In this document: positions 7,688 to 15,361 of the stretch, one piece after another | Layout of the letters: each line of letters begins with the position of its first letter | Numbering within the stretch: position 1 is the stretch's first letter | Virus record (IMG/VR): IMGVR_UViG_3300044955_000080 | Span: 1-36,390 of that record | Strand: one strand, 5' to 3' | DNA from: a virus | DNA: 36,390 nucleotides | Position numbers and translations under genes: made by a program | Notes under the pieces: model-generated | Told to the model about the DNA's origin: nothing | Databases searched by the model: none | What the model saw: the letters and a program-made list of their open reading frames with translations, nothing else

Positions 7688-9844
7688 TTATTGTTGTGTC
7701 ACGTTTGACTGTTTAGCCATAACTTCAGCTAAAGCATCAGCAACCAATTCACGGACTGTTTGAGCCATTTGATTACCGCCAGCGGCCATATCTTCGATCA
7801 TTGCTAATTGCTTTTGAGCTTCTTCTGTCTCAAGTTGAGCTTTAACCATATCAGCTTGAGCTTGCGCGGTGTCAGCACTTGCTTGGGCAATCTTAGCGTC
7901 AGCTTGAGCCATATCAGCTTCAGCCTCTTTCATCTGAACTTGTTGTTCTGGTGTTGGTTCGTCTTGCTCTGGCATATCTTCAGCCATCTTCTCGCGCTCG
8001 TCTTTAGAAAGCACGTTAGGCGGAACAATCTTTTTAAGTCGTTCAGCAATAACATCAGCGCCCGGCCAATCCATATTTTGAGCAATAAGATCAGCCATAA
8101 CAGCAGCGGCAGAAGGAACGGCTTGAGCAAATTGAATCATTGCTTCAGCGGCTTCAATTCGTTGAGTTGCGAAAGCTGGGCCAGTAGTAACAACAACATC
8201 ATATTTCTGAACACCTAAATCGTGAATAGTTACCCATTCTCCAGTGTCTTCGTCATATATTTGCTCATTAAGCTTAACAAAATCTTCAGTTTCATCAGGA
8301 AACTTCAAACGGACAACGCGCTCTGTGTCGTAGATATAAGGGATCATTTCAACAAGCAACTTACCAACTCGGCGGATTGATTTAGTTAAGTTATCAATGA
8401 AAGCAAAAGAGCCGCGATCGCCTTGTCGCTGTCTTGCGATAATTGCGCGGCCAGAAGTTTCATTTCCCATAGCGCCAAGAGAGGCATCATACATACCCAT
8501 TGTTGATTTAATTTTTTCAACTGAGTTTTGGCCTAATGTTAATTCGGCGGCTGGTATCTGTGCGGTTTGTGATCTTTGAGGCCCCGGATCACCTTGGAAT
8601 TGTGGAATATAAGTAAGAAGAGCTAGATTCTTTTTGTTGGCGTTTTCCCAATCGTCTTCTCTTCCTTCGGTGTGACCTTCTGAACCGACAAATGGCGCTT
8701 TAGGAGCAAGAGCAACTGATTCTGTTGCTGCACTATCCCAATAGTTAGCCATTCTTTGAGCGTCTTTACTATGCCTAATAATCGAGCGAAACATTTCTTT
8801 CTTCTTGATTATCAATGACTTACCCCATACCGGCACAACTGGAATAGTTGAACTAGGTATTTCAACAGGGCCTTCAAGTACGTTTGCGCCGGTAATTTTG
8901 CGCCAATAGGTTTTGAATGTTTTTACTTTTCTAGTGCGAACAATGGAAATACCAGCTTCTAGTAATTCATCAACAATAGGTTCAAGCTCTTCCATCCAGA
9001 AAGAACGGCCATCACTTAACAAAGCAATCTCTTTAACAACTGGTTCGCGTGTAAAGTATTCACTTACTCTAACTGTTTTTTCAGTAAACCAAGTTCCATA
9101 GTCAGCAACACTATCTTCATAAACAGGATCGGCAACGGCGTCAGGGTACATTTTTTTAAATGTTTCCTTGTCCATAACGTCATCAATTAAACACCACATC
9201 ATATCTGATTTATCGCGCTTCTTGGCGTTAGGGTCGATAGTCACGGAGAATTGATTTTGAATGCACTCAATAATTAAATCTTGTTCAAAGCTGTCATCAG
9301 CTAAATAATCAGAACGAACACGCAAATAACTCATTCCTGAACTAACTGAAGCTTCAAAAGCCATATCATATTCATCTTCAGCATCACAATTGTATTCAAT
9401 ATTTTTAATTAAGCCGGTAAACACTTCAGCAAGTTCATAATCATTCTTGCCGGCAACATTTGAAATTTTAAGCGTTGTATCTTCGCCAGTTTCAACATCT
9501 GGAACGCGAGTAACTTCAGTTGAGCTAACTTTTATAGCTGGGCGGTTTTGTCTCTGATCACCAAGGACTTGATCAACAAATGTAGGAAGGACGTTATTAG
9601 TTAAACATGGTCTTTGTTCAAGTTCGCGTTCTGTTCTGATTTGAGAAGGCCATTGTTCACCGCCAAGAAACTTAAGATCATCTTCTGCGGCTTCCCAATT
9701 ATCTTTCCAATAACTAGCACCGTCACGCGCTCGCTCTCTTGCTGTTGATAGAAGGCTTCTATCCTCTTCAGTGTTGTTTACACTTCGTTTAGCCGGTTGA
9801 CTGTATAACTGTTCAACCTTTGATTTTTTAGTTTTCTTAGCCAT
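7688..9844 (-). CDS. Portal protein, P22 gp1-like
   Basis: 718 residues from the ATG at 9844 (MAKKTKKSKVEQLYSQPAKR), chosen over an upstream in-frame start at 9898 because the longer form would add a hydrophobic peptide encoded inside the small zinc-finger gene, and an AAGGG site precedes 9844. P22 gp1 is 725 residues. Family features include ARDGASYWKDNWEAAEDD, FLGGEQWP, RPCLTNNVLPTFVDQVLGD and NRPAIKV near the N-terminus, and ERVVRLKFPDETEDF later. The last 90 residues are a long Ala/Gln helix that would form the barrel seen in P22. It forms the 12-subunit DNA channel and headful sensor of the packaging motor. Confidence 0.95.
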   Translation of the reverse strand: MAKKTKKSKVEQLYSQPAKRSVNNTEEDRSLLSTARERARDGASYWKDNWEAAEDDLKFLGGEQWPSQIRTERELEQRPCLTNNVLPTFVDQVLGDQRQNRPAIKVSSTEVTRVPDVETGEDTTLKISNVAGKNDYELAEVFTGLIKNIEYNCDAEDEYDMAFEASVSSGMSYLRVRSDYLADDSFEQDLIIECIQNQFSVTIDPNAKKRDKSDMMWCLIDDVMDKETFKKMYPDAVADPVYEDSVADYGTWFTEKTVRVSEYFTREPVVKEIALLSDGRSFWMEELEPIVDELLEAGISIVRTRKVKTFKTYWRKITGANVLEGPVEIPSSTIPVVPVWGKSLIIKKKEMFRSIIRHSKDAQRMANYWDSAATESVALAPKAPFVGSEGHTEGREDDWENANKKNLALLTYIPQFQGDPGPQRSQTAQIPAAELTLGQNSVEKIKSTMGMYDASLGAMGNETSGRAIIARQRQGDRGSFAFIDNLTKSIRRVGKLLVEMIPYIYDTERVVRLKFPDETEDFVKLNEQIYDEDTGEWVTIHDLGVQKYDVVVTTGPAFATQRIEAAEAMIQFAQAVPSAAAVMADLIAQNMDWPGADVIAERLKKIVPPNVLSKDEREKMAEDMPEQDEPTPEQQVQMKEAEADMAQADAKIAQASADTAQAQADMVKAQLETEEAQKQLAMIEDMAAGGNQMAQTVRELVADALAEVMAKQSNVTQQ

Positions 9845-9962
9845 TGTCTTTGCCCTTACAATTATCAGAGCAATAACGCTTGCCCCTATGTTTAACAATC
9901 TTATCAGGTGATCGTTTAACAGTCACTTTACAGCTATCGCACTTAAACTTAGTTTTCTTCAT
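9837..9962 (-). CDS. Small zinc-finger protein (41 aa)
   Basis: A 41-residue ORF, MKKTKFKCDSCKVTVKRSPD and on, with a Cys8-x2-Cys11 and a YCSDNCKG (Cys31-x3-Cys35) pair, a treble-clef or ribbon-like zinc site. Its start overlaps the end of the upstream 65-aa gene and its stop overlaps the portal start, so it sits in a tightly packed terL-portal interval. Very basic. Function unknown; the Cys pairs and tight coupling argue that it is real. Confidence 0.65.
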   Translation of the reverse strand: MKKTKFKCDSCKVTVKRSPDKIVKHRGKRYCSDNCKGKDNG

Positions 9963-10146
9963 GATCTTCCTCATTGAATTTTTTAATTTCTTCGCGTAGT
10001 TCTTTCATATTGTTAACGTAGACAGATTTTTTTCTAACTGCTATATCGCCCTCAAATTCCCTTAAGGTGTATTCAAAGGCTAAGTTATAAATATTAAAGC
10101 CGACCTTATCAAAATCAACGCCGTCTATTTGTCCGTATCTACGCAT
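9949..10146 (-). CDS. Hypothetical protein (65 aa)
   Basis: A 65-residue protein (MRRYGQIDGVDFDKVGFNIY at the start, acidic helical C-terminus ending KFNEEDHEEN). No recognisable domain or membrane segment. It overlaps the genes on both sides by 14-22 bases, which is typical of translationally coupled small genes between terminase and portal. Function not assigned. Confidence 0.55.
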   Translation of the reverse strand: MRRYGQIDGVDFDKVGFNIYNLAFEYTLREFEGDIAVRKKSVYVNNMKELREEIKKFNEEDHEEN

Positions 10147-10319
10147 CTAATTTTTACCTTATAACTTGCTGAGGTTTTACTTGTTAAATGAAAGAATCCG
10201 CAATGAGGGCATTTGTAAGCTGTCAACTTTACATTTTGCTTCGACAAGCATTTTCTGGCTATATGCTTTGCTTGTTTTCTTGTCGCGTAACCTTTCTTTC
10301 TTCTACATACTTCCTTCAT
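10125..10319 (-). CDS. Small zinc-binding protein (64 aa)
   Basis: 64 residues from the ATG at 10319, chosen because it overlaps the terminase stop as TAATG; an ATG at 10334 would add five residues within terL. A basic helix (KKGYATRKQAKHIARK) is followed by AYKCPHCGFFHLTSK, with Cys37, Cys40 and His44 as likely metal ligands. Similar tiny proteins with a CxxCGxxHLTS motif are common in tailed phages, but their function is not known to me. Position downstream of terL suggests late expression. Confidence 0.65.
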   Translation of the reverse strand: MKEVCRRKKGYATRKQAKHIARKCLSKQNVKLTAYKCPHCGFFHLTSKTSASYKVKIRCVDTDK

Positions 10320-11956
10320 TAGCCGCCCATCCAACCGCCAGAAACCGCCCTTCCTCTTGGTGGCCTTTTCCGTTTAGGCGCTGGATCTTTGTAATGTAAG
10401 CCCATTTGTTGAATTGCATCACAAAAGTTAGTAGCCCACTTAGGGCCAGTTTCATCTTTGAACACTTCGTTGTTGTGATCCCATTCACGGCGTAAAGCTT
10501 TAATACCTTTCCAACCTGTCTTCCTTGCCAAATCACCAGTGTTACCAGAAATGTCAGTGTCACAACGAACTTTATCAATCCAAATGCGAGGGAATAATTT
10601 CTTAAGCGCGTTGATTGATTCACGCTTGCTTTTACAACGCTCAATAAGCTTAAATTTGATACCCATTCTTTTAGCTACATCAATTCGACTTTCGTTAGTC
10701 ATAAGATCATGAACAGCTATATCATGTGGTGCCAAATGTTCTTCATATCGAATATTGTACTCGTCACGAAAATCTTTAAGCCAGTTAATGTAATGTTCCA
10801 TACCTTCGTCACGGTTTGAATAACAAGCTATCATTCTTAATTCTTTTCCGTGTGGCTGCATCAACCAAACAACCATGTCATCATTGCGACCAAGATCCCA
10901 ATAAGTGTAAACAGGAAGTGAAGGTTCAACTGGAATATGAGCAAAGCGACCTTCTTTAATCAGCTTCTCAATCTCTTTCTTATAAACAACGCCTTCTTGA
11001 AGTGCATCATCCGGGTTCTGTTGGTATTGGGCGCTAAACATATAATTATCAGCCTCTTCCATCTTGATTAAAGTTTCAGTTGGCTCTTTATCAGGCCAGT
11101 AAGAACAACGCTCACCACTAAAGCCAGTATCTTTAATGCAATGTTCACGCATGTTTTCAGGTAATGATTCAAGATATTCTCTATCTATCAACGCCGGGAC
11201 TTTAAAGTTTTCGTAAGTATCAGGCGCTTTGTCACTGTTTAAAAAGTCGGTTGAATCACCTTTGGCAATTCTTTGTTGGATCATAATTATTGGAACTTCA
11301 TCATGCGCCAAACGAGAGCGAACAACCCGGTTAAGCATCTTGTTTGATTTGTCCATTAACAAACCTGAATCCATGTGTTTAGGTGGCATTGGGTCATCTA
11401 ATATAAGAGCGCCAGAAAATTCAGGTACCATATAACCACCGCGCCGGCCTGTAACTTGTCCGCCCGTTGAAGTTCCATAAAGTCGGTGCCTGTTTCCGTG
11501 CTTATCTCTATAACACCAATTACCGCTTGATTTGGTTGTTGGATCAAGAGTGATAGGCCACATACTTTTGAATTCGTCTGAATCAAGTATTTCTTTTACT
11601 CGTTTTGAATTCTCTTGAACAAGATCATCTGAATAGGAAAGAGGAAGCCAACGAGAGGAACGCGGAGTTTCTGCGGTAATGCATTTTAAAATACACCAAG
11701 CTATCCAATGAATAGACCAAATTTCTGTTTTGGTTGAACCGGGAGCAACATTAATAATTCCCCGGTTAAACTTTCCGTAAAAAACATCTTCAGCCAATTG
11801 GCATTCATAAGCATGGTGCCAATTCTTTTTAAACTTCTGGCCTTGGATCAGTTGGAAGAATATACGAAGGAAAGCTTCAAATGATTGTTCACTTGCAAGC
11901 TTGATGGCAACCTTCTCAGCATCGGTTAAATTTTCCCAAACTAGCAATTCATTCAC
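10319..11956 (-). CDS. Terminase large subunit
   Basis: 545 residues. ATPase half: a variant Walker A, NVAPGSTKTE (about 69-78), an SYSDDLVQENS motif (107-117), and Walker B LILDD (184-188) with the following Pro; nuclease half: VYTYWDLGRNDDMVVW (349-364) supplying the first catalytic Asp (D354). It starts at GTG (11956) with AAGGTG 8 nt upstream; no in-frame ATG lies near. It would pump DNA through the portal and cut it; the P22-like module suggests headful packaging, consistent with a circular map. C-terminus is Arg/Gly-rich (RGRAVSGGWMGG), like other portal-docking tails. Confidence 0.93.
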   Translation of the reverse strand: MNELLVWENLTDAEKVAIKLASEQSFEAFLRIFFQLIQGQKFKKNWHHAYECQLAEDVFYGKFNRGIINVAPGSTKTEIWSIHWIAWCILKCITAETPRSSRWLPLSYSDDLVQENSKRVKEILDSDEFKSMWPITLDPTTKSSGNWCYRDKHGNRHRLYGTSTGGQVTGRRGGYMVPEFSGALILDDPMPPKHMDSGLLMDKSNKMLNRVVRSRLAHDEVPIIMIQQRIAKGDSTDFLNSDKAPDTYENFKVPALIDREYLESLPENMREHCIKDTGFSGERCSYWPDKEPTETLIKMEEADNYMFSAQYQQNPDDALQEGVVYKKEIEKLIKEGRFAHIPVEPSLPVYTYWDLGRNDDMVVWLMQPHGKELRMIACYSNRDEGMEHYINWLKDFRDEYNIRYEEHLAPHDIAVHDLMTNESRIDVAKRMGIKFKLIERCKSKRESINALKKLFPRIWIDKVRCDTDISGNTGDLARKTGWKGIKALRREWDHNNEVFKDETGPKWATNFCDAIQQMGLHYKDPAPKRKRPPRGRAVSGGWMGG

Positions 11957-12038
11957 GTTTTATTCACCTTTTGAGATAAAACACCGTGATAATTGATACT
12001 TTTATTCAATTATTCACTATTTATTCAGAGTTTATTCA
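11957..12038 (-). repeat. Cluster of TGAATAA direct repeats between terS and terL
   Basis: Reading the minus strand, TGAATAA occurs at 12038-12032, 12027-12021, 12016-12010 and 12008-12002 (spacings 11, 11 and 8), and again at 11966-11960 just before the terL start. The cluster overlaps the terS stop codon. The interval is otherwise AT-rich non-coding sequence. A binding site for the small terminase (pac-like) or a regulatory element is possible; simple AT-rich drift is the null explanation. Confidence 0.5.
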
Positions 12039-12660
12039 TTAATCCAGCTAAAGCTTCAGCAACTTCAGGAGCTTTCACATTTGAGTTGATTTCAAGCGGT
12101 TTATCATCAGAACCAGTTAACCAAGTCTTCTTAGGAGCGTCCCAACCTTGCATAACTGAAAGCTGTCTTATTGCGCCGTTAGCGTCATAAAGTTCTATCT
12201 TTGGCCCTGTTTTAGTAAAGGTCACTGATTTAATTGAAGCGGCAACGTCTGGATCAATCTCTTCTGAGTTTTTCATTTGCCAAACGGTTTGCATAATTGG
12301 ATTGTTGAACTCGTCCTTTCCAACCTCTTCTAAGCTGAAAGTACATATGTCGTGTATGGTAACTCGCGCAGACTTAGAAAGCCTCTCAAGGGCTTCCTCT
12401 CGCGTCATAATCGCGCTTTTTGTTTGTGAGTTCATCAGGGAATCATAAAAAGCTTTAACCTTAACGTCACTTAACATGCGACTTGCTGCGGCGTCTTGTG
12501 CTTCTTCGTTCTGAGATTTGCCACCAGCTCTTAAATAAGCTTGTCTTTGGCTAGTCTTAGGTTTAACCAATTCAATGATGAATTTTCTTTGAAGGGGAGT
12601 GAGTTTAGAAGCTAACTCTTGTTGTTCTTTGGTTAGTTCTGTTTGTTGGTTTGCGCCCAT
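12025..12660 (-). CDS. Terminase small subunit
   Basis: 211 residues. The N-terminal 100 residues fit the Terminase_2 family DNA-recognition domain: LTPLQRKFIIELVKPKTSQRQ then AYLRAGGKSQNEEAQDAAAS and RMLSDVKVKAFYD, a helix-turn-helix with the usual conserved arrangement. A beta-rich central region follows and the C-terminus (VAEALAGLMNKL) could contact TerL. It lies directly upstream of terL and overlaps the stop of the DUF6496-type peptide by one base (TAATG). It would select the packaging start on phage DNA. Confidence 0.9.
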   Translation of the reverse strand: MGANQQTELTKEQQELASKLTPLQRKFIIELVKPKTSQRQAYLRAGGKSQNEEAQDAAASRMLSDVKVKAFYDSLMNSQTKSAIMTREEALERLSKSARVTIHDICTFSLEEVGKDEFNNPIMQTVWQMKNSEEIDPDVAASIKSVTFTKTGPKIELYDANGAIRQLSVMQGWDAPKKTWLTGSDDKPLEINSNVKAPEVAEALAGLMNKL

Positions 12661-12800
12661 TAGCGATCCTTTTTCTTTTTAGATTTGCCAGCTTTAGAAT
12701 AAGCGATAGCCACAGCTTGATTGCGTGGCTTACCGGCATTGATTTCTTTGCGAATGTTCGCGGCGATTATGTTTTTAGTTTTACCTTCAAGCAATGGCAT
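12660..12800 (-). CDS. DUF6496-like small basic protein (46 aa)
   Basis: A 46-residue basic protein: MPLLEGKTKNIIAANIRKEI, then NAGKPRNQAVAIAYSKAGKS and a Lys-rich end. The pattern 'GKSKxxIxxNIxxExxAGKPxxQAVAIAxSKAGKSKKK' is a widespread tiny phage and bacterial protein (DUF6496) of unknown function. It overlaps terS by one base. It is easily missed because of its size. Confidence 0.8.
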   Translation of the reverse strand: MPLLEGKTKNIIAANIRKEINAGKPRNQAVAIAYSKAGKSKKKKDR

Positions 12801-12815
12801 AACTTAAACCCTCGT

Positions 12816-13355
12816 TTATTGGAAAGGCGCCGGATCGTCTACTTCAGTGAACACGATATACATTTCAGTTTTGGCGCTTGCAACGTCACCATCATTTCTT
12901 ACTTCAAGTAATATTTCCGTATTAGGTGGAATGATGTTTACTTGTTCGTTTGAATAAAGGTTTCCGGCTGCTGGAGCTAAGAAGCCGCTAGGTGAACCCG
13001 GCAAATAATCAGGAACTAAACCTTGGCCTTTACTTGAGAAAGTTGGAGCTAAGAAAGCTCGACCTTGTGGAGCTAATGTTTGTTCAATGTTTGCTGGTGC
13101 AATATTGATTGGTGTTCCATCGTCTGTAATAACAGCTCCAGCGTAAGCAATATATTCAAGCTCATTACCGTTTGATGTTACTACGCGGTTTGAAACAATA
13201 GTGTGCTTTTTGCCAGTGCGAACAAGCCAATGACCTTCACCACCGCCATTAGGTATTAACTGTGAACTGGAGAATAAAAAAGTTTTACCGTCTTCAATTC
13301 GTTTTTCGGCTGCTGATAAAGCAACGCCATCATATTTAGATCTGTTCATAGTCAT
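12816..13355 (-). CDS. Hypothetical beta-rich protein (179 aa), possible virion component
   Basis: A 179-residue protein that I do not recognise. An AGGAG site 9 nt before the ATG supports the start. No membrane or signal segment. The sequence alternates short strands (HWLVRTGKKHTIVSNRVVTS, ELEYIAYAGAVIT, TEILLEVRNDGDVAS, TEMYIVFTEVDD) with a Gly/Pro/Phe-rich middle (about 90-130), as in capsid decoration or fibre domains. It lies between the holin and terminase genes in the late block, so a late structural role is plausible but unproven. Confidence 0.6.
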   Translation of the reverse strand: MTMNRSKYDGVALSAAEKRIEDGKTFLFSSSQLIPNGGGEGHWLVRTGKKHTIVSNRVVTSNGNELEYIAYAGAVITDDGTPINIAPANIEQTLAPQGRAFLAPTFSSKGQGLVPDYLPGSPSGFLAPAAGNLYSNEQVNIIPPNTEILLEVRNDGDVASAKTEMYIVFTEVDDPAPFQ

Positions 13356-13367
13356 TTTAGGATTCTC

Positions 13368-13856
13368 CTATTTTAAACTTTCGCTTATTTCTGTTTTGCG
13401 CTTACTTCCAAAGCTTGAGCCAAACCAGAATTGCATAATTGTTGGCAATTCGCGAGTCATTACACCAAGCAATAAAAGTAATGGGTCTTTCATTGTGTCA
13501 GTTGGTGCAACGTAACCAATTGCTATAGCCATTAAAACAATAAAATAACCAAACACAAATAAACCGCTAAGAATGATTTGAGGGATCATGTTTAACTTAG
13601 CCATTTCACGCGCTGATTTTGTGTTTTCAACTGCAATTCGATTCATTTCAATTTGAAAGTTGGCTTCAATCTCTTTGATTTTTGCGATTTGATCAGGCGT
13701 GGCGTTCTTGACGGCATTTAAAACTTCATCGTGAGTAGCATCTTCTTTACCAAGAAGTTCTTTTGAAATTAGTTTTACTACTCCACCAGCTAAAGGACCA
13801 CCTAATGAAGTGGCAATTGTTGGCGCGATATTTATTAAAGTATCTTTAAGGCTCAT
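13368..13856 (-). CDS. Holin, GTA/3TM type
   Basis: 162 residues from the ATG at 13856, which has AAGGTG 6 nt upstream; a GTG at 13865 would add three residues. An N-terminal amphipathic, Gly-rich segment (GGPLAGGVVKLI) precedes a helical linker, then a long hydrophobic stretch MIPQIILSGLFVFGYFIVLM (from about residue 98) and a second one PLLLLLGVMTREL, ending FWFGSSFGSKRK. This architecture and the C-terminal FGSSxGSKRK signature match the GTA-type holin superfamily with three membrane segments. It would open the inner membrane to release the amidase. It overlaps the end of the upstream coiled-coil membrane protein. Confidence 0.8.
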   Translation of the reverse strand: MSLKDTLINIAPTIATSLGGPLAGGVVKLISKELLGKEDATHDEVLNAVKNATPDQIAKIKEIEANFQIEMNRIAVENTKSAREMAKLNMIPQIILSGLFVFGYFIVLMAIAIGYVAPTDTMKDPLLLLLGVMTRELPTIMQFWFGSSFGSKRKTEISESLK

Positions 13857-14235
13857 TATCTTCACCTTGGGTTTGTTTTATGGCTTCCACAATAGCTTTT
13901 TTGCTAGCTTCAATATATTGCTCTTGTGTCATTGGTTTACTTTGTGCGGCTGTCATGCTCATTTTAATGGACATATTAACCATTGTGACAGCACCGCCAA
14001 TTATAACGGCTGAAAGGATTACTAAGATCCACTTGTAACCTTCCAATTTTTTTATCCTTGTGTCCTGATCTTTAATTGAAGCTTCATGAGCATCAAGCCT
14101 AAATTCATGGTGACTTAATTGCTCAAGTGTTTTACTTATTCCTTCTAGCGTAGCACTGGTTTTGGCGGCTAGTTGCTTTATCTCGTCTATCTGGCGTTGT
14201 TGTCCGTCCAGAATTGCTTTTGTTGCTTCGTCCAT
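13846..14235 (-). CDS. Coiled-coil membrane protein of the lysis cassette
   Basis: A 129-residue protein: an N-terminal coiled coil (about 1-65), one membrane segment (YKWILVILSAVIIGGAVTMV, 67-86) and a polar C-terminal tail. This shape recalls haemolysin XhlA-like and other accessory holin proteins. A clear AAGGTG site 7 nt before the ATG supports the start, although it lies inside the preceding 66-aa gene in another frame. It could be an antiholin, holin partner or inner-membrane spanin-like protein; the sequence alone does not decide. Confidence 0.7.
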   Translation of the reverse strand: MDEATKAILDGQQRQIDEIKQLAAKTSATLEGISKTLEQLSHHEFRLDAHEASIKDQDTRIKKLEGYKWILVILSAVIIGGAVTMVNMSIKMSMTAAQSKPMTQEQYIEASKKAIVEAIKQTQGEDNEP

Positions 14236-14332
14236 CTCTAAACACCTTTACAAGTAGAGTTGAGAAATACCAAAGGGCGAAGTAACCCACCAGTAAAATT
14301 ATAGTTGCGTACCCTGCTGACATTCCAAGCAT
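14132..14332 (-). CDS. Small single-span membrane protein (66 aa), lysis cassette
   Basis: A 66-residue protein with one hydrophobic segment (about residues 6-29, ATIILLVGYFALWYFSTLLV) and a very basic C-terminal half. An AAAGGG site lies just upstream of the ATG, and the gene begins 20 bases after the amidase stop. Its last 104 bases overlap the start of the 129-aa gene in a different frame. The layout of a short membrane helix plus a basic cytoplasmic tail would suit a small holin or antiholin. The basic tail may be partly a by-product of overlap with the other gene. Confidence 0.6.
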   Translation of the reverse strand: MLGMSAGYATIILLVGYFALWYFSTLLVKVFRDGRSNKSNSGRTTTPDRRDKATSRQNQCYARRNK

Positions 14333-14352
14333 TAATAACCCTTTGCATTGTT

Positions 14353-14745
14353 TTACCCAACATTCTCATAGAATTCTTCATTAAGCCATTTTTGAACATC
14401 AAAGCCGGGGCAGCTTTTGTTTGAAATTTCGTTGTGACCTATAATTTTAACCCCAACGTATTTAGCAGAAAGTTTAGTTAATAACTTTTTAAGGATTGAC
14501 CATTGATCAAGATTGTATTCATCGGTTCCGATTAAGCAAATCCCAATTGAATTGGAGTTGTGACCTTTGGCGTGCGCGCCAGTCCAATATTCAGGGCGTC
14601 CAACTTCAAGAACGCCATCAACTCTAATTACATAATGATACCCAATCCCTGACCACCCTCTTTCTAAGTGCCATTTATGAATATCTTCGGCTGTGAAGTG
14701 ATTGCCGTTTGGCGTTGCAGCGCAATGAATAATTATCTCTTTCAT
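14353..14745 (-). CDS. N-acetylmuramoyl-L-alanine amidase, T7-lysozyme-like endolysin
   Basis: 130 residues from the ATG at 14745 (GGTGA upstream; a GTG at 14757 would add four residues). The zinc and catalytic residues of T7 lysozyme are preserved with the same spacing: His7 (IIIHCAA), Tyr36 (GIGYHYVI), His104, Lys110 and Cys112 (GHNEISNKSCPGFD). His7 to Tyr36 is 29 residues, as H17 to Y46 in T7. It would cleave the amide bond between MurNAc and L-Ala in peptidoglycan. There is no signal peptide, so release needs the holin genes directly downstream. No RNA polymerase is encoded here, so the T7 polymerase-inhibitor role is not expected. Confidence 0.95.
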   Translation of the reverse strand: MKEIIIHCAATPNGNHFTAEDIHKWHLERGWSGIGYHYVIRVDGVLEVGRPEYWTGAHAKGHNSNSIGICLIGTDEYNLDQWSILKKLLTKLSAKYVGVKIIGHNEISNKSCPGFDVQKWLNEEFYENVG

Positions 14746-14781
14746 GTTGATCACCAATTAATTGAATGATTTGAGTATAAT

Positions 14782-14807
14782 AAAAAAGGCCGCGATAAGC
14801 GACCTTT
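14782..14807 (-). terminator. Intrinsic terminator between the DUF2829 gene and amidase
   Basis: Read leftward: a 9-bp stem (14807-14799 with 14793-14785, one G-T pair), 5-base loop, then a T run and TTATTAT. It separates the leftward recombination/replication genes from the lysis and structural genes. For late genes to be expressed, either this terminator is overridden by antitermination or there is a promoter downstream; I could not find a convincing sigma-70 promoter in the 37 bases before the amidase start. Confidence 0.85.
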
Positions 14808-14830
14808 GTATAATTAGCGTACAGCAATAG

Positions 14831-15361
14831 CTATTCAACAATAACCCAATCATCAGCAAGCATATCTGACTGACTAGCAAGCCAGCCGGGGATCCACTGT
14901 TCTTGAGCATTATACATAGCGAAGTAAGCTTGACAGTCGAGCGGCTTATCTTCACCTATCCATTTAGCTGTTCTGTCATTAACCTTTCTGTTGGTGTCTG
15001 TTGTGTTGTAAGGAGGCAAATAAAGTGGCTCCATGTAAACAACAAACATATTCTTACCATTCCAGCCCTTTCTAGCTATTTTATGACCGCGCTTAGCTGC
15101 TTCAATTGCCATGCCAAACGACATTTCACCAGAAGCCTTATAAGCATTGTTAAATACGTCTTCAGGCGACCAAGAAATATAACCTTCGTGATCAGGGTGG
15201 TTAGCCTTACCGCCATCAAGATATTCAACCAAAAAGCCGTTTTCATTGGCTAAGTGCTTTTCATCTTCCGGCAATTCCCAACCGCGATAGTCGTTATACT
15301 CTTGTCGAGTCATAGCTAAGGCTAAAATTAACTTAGTGCCAATATGTAACTTACCTTTCAT
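14831..15361 (-). CDS. DUF2829 (Tad2-like) protein, candidate Thoeris inhibitor
   Basis: 176 residues. The C-terminal domain (about 80-176) matches the DUF2829 family: MSFGMAIEAAKRGHKIARKG, WNGKNMFVVY, KVNDRTAKWIGEDKPLDCQ and a final PGWLASQSDMLADDWVIVE. Members of this family (Tad2) are known to bind and sequester the cyclic-nucleotide signal of Thoeris defence. Classical Tad2 is under 100 residues; here residues about 17-75 add a second module (EYNDYRGWELP, GFLVEYLDGG, GYISWSPEDVF) that also occurs in other small phage proteins. It starts on TAATG overlap with the previous gene and is the last gene before the terminator. Inhibition activity is inference from family. Confidence 0.85.
   Translation of the reverse strand: MKGKLHIGTKLILALAMTRQEYNDYRGWELPEDEKHLANENGFLVEYLDGGKANHPDHEGYISWSPEDVFNNAYKASGEMSFGMAIEAAKRGHKIARKGWNGKNMFVVYMEPLYLPPYNTTDTNRKVNDRTAKWIGEDKPLDCQAYFAMYNAQEQWIPGWLASQSDMLADDWVIVE

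Noticed and set aside
7808-8218. 136-residue frame antisense to the portal C-terminus
   Set aside because: It mirrors the Ala/Gln-rich coiled coil of the portal; Leu/Ser-rich composition and lack of a ribosome site mark it as a shadow.
9845-9898. N-terminal extension of the portal from 9898
   Set aside because: It would lie inside the small zinc-finger gene and add a hydrophobic peptide not seen in portal proteins; the start at 9844 has a ribosome site.
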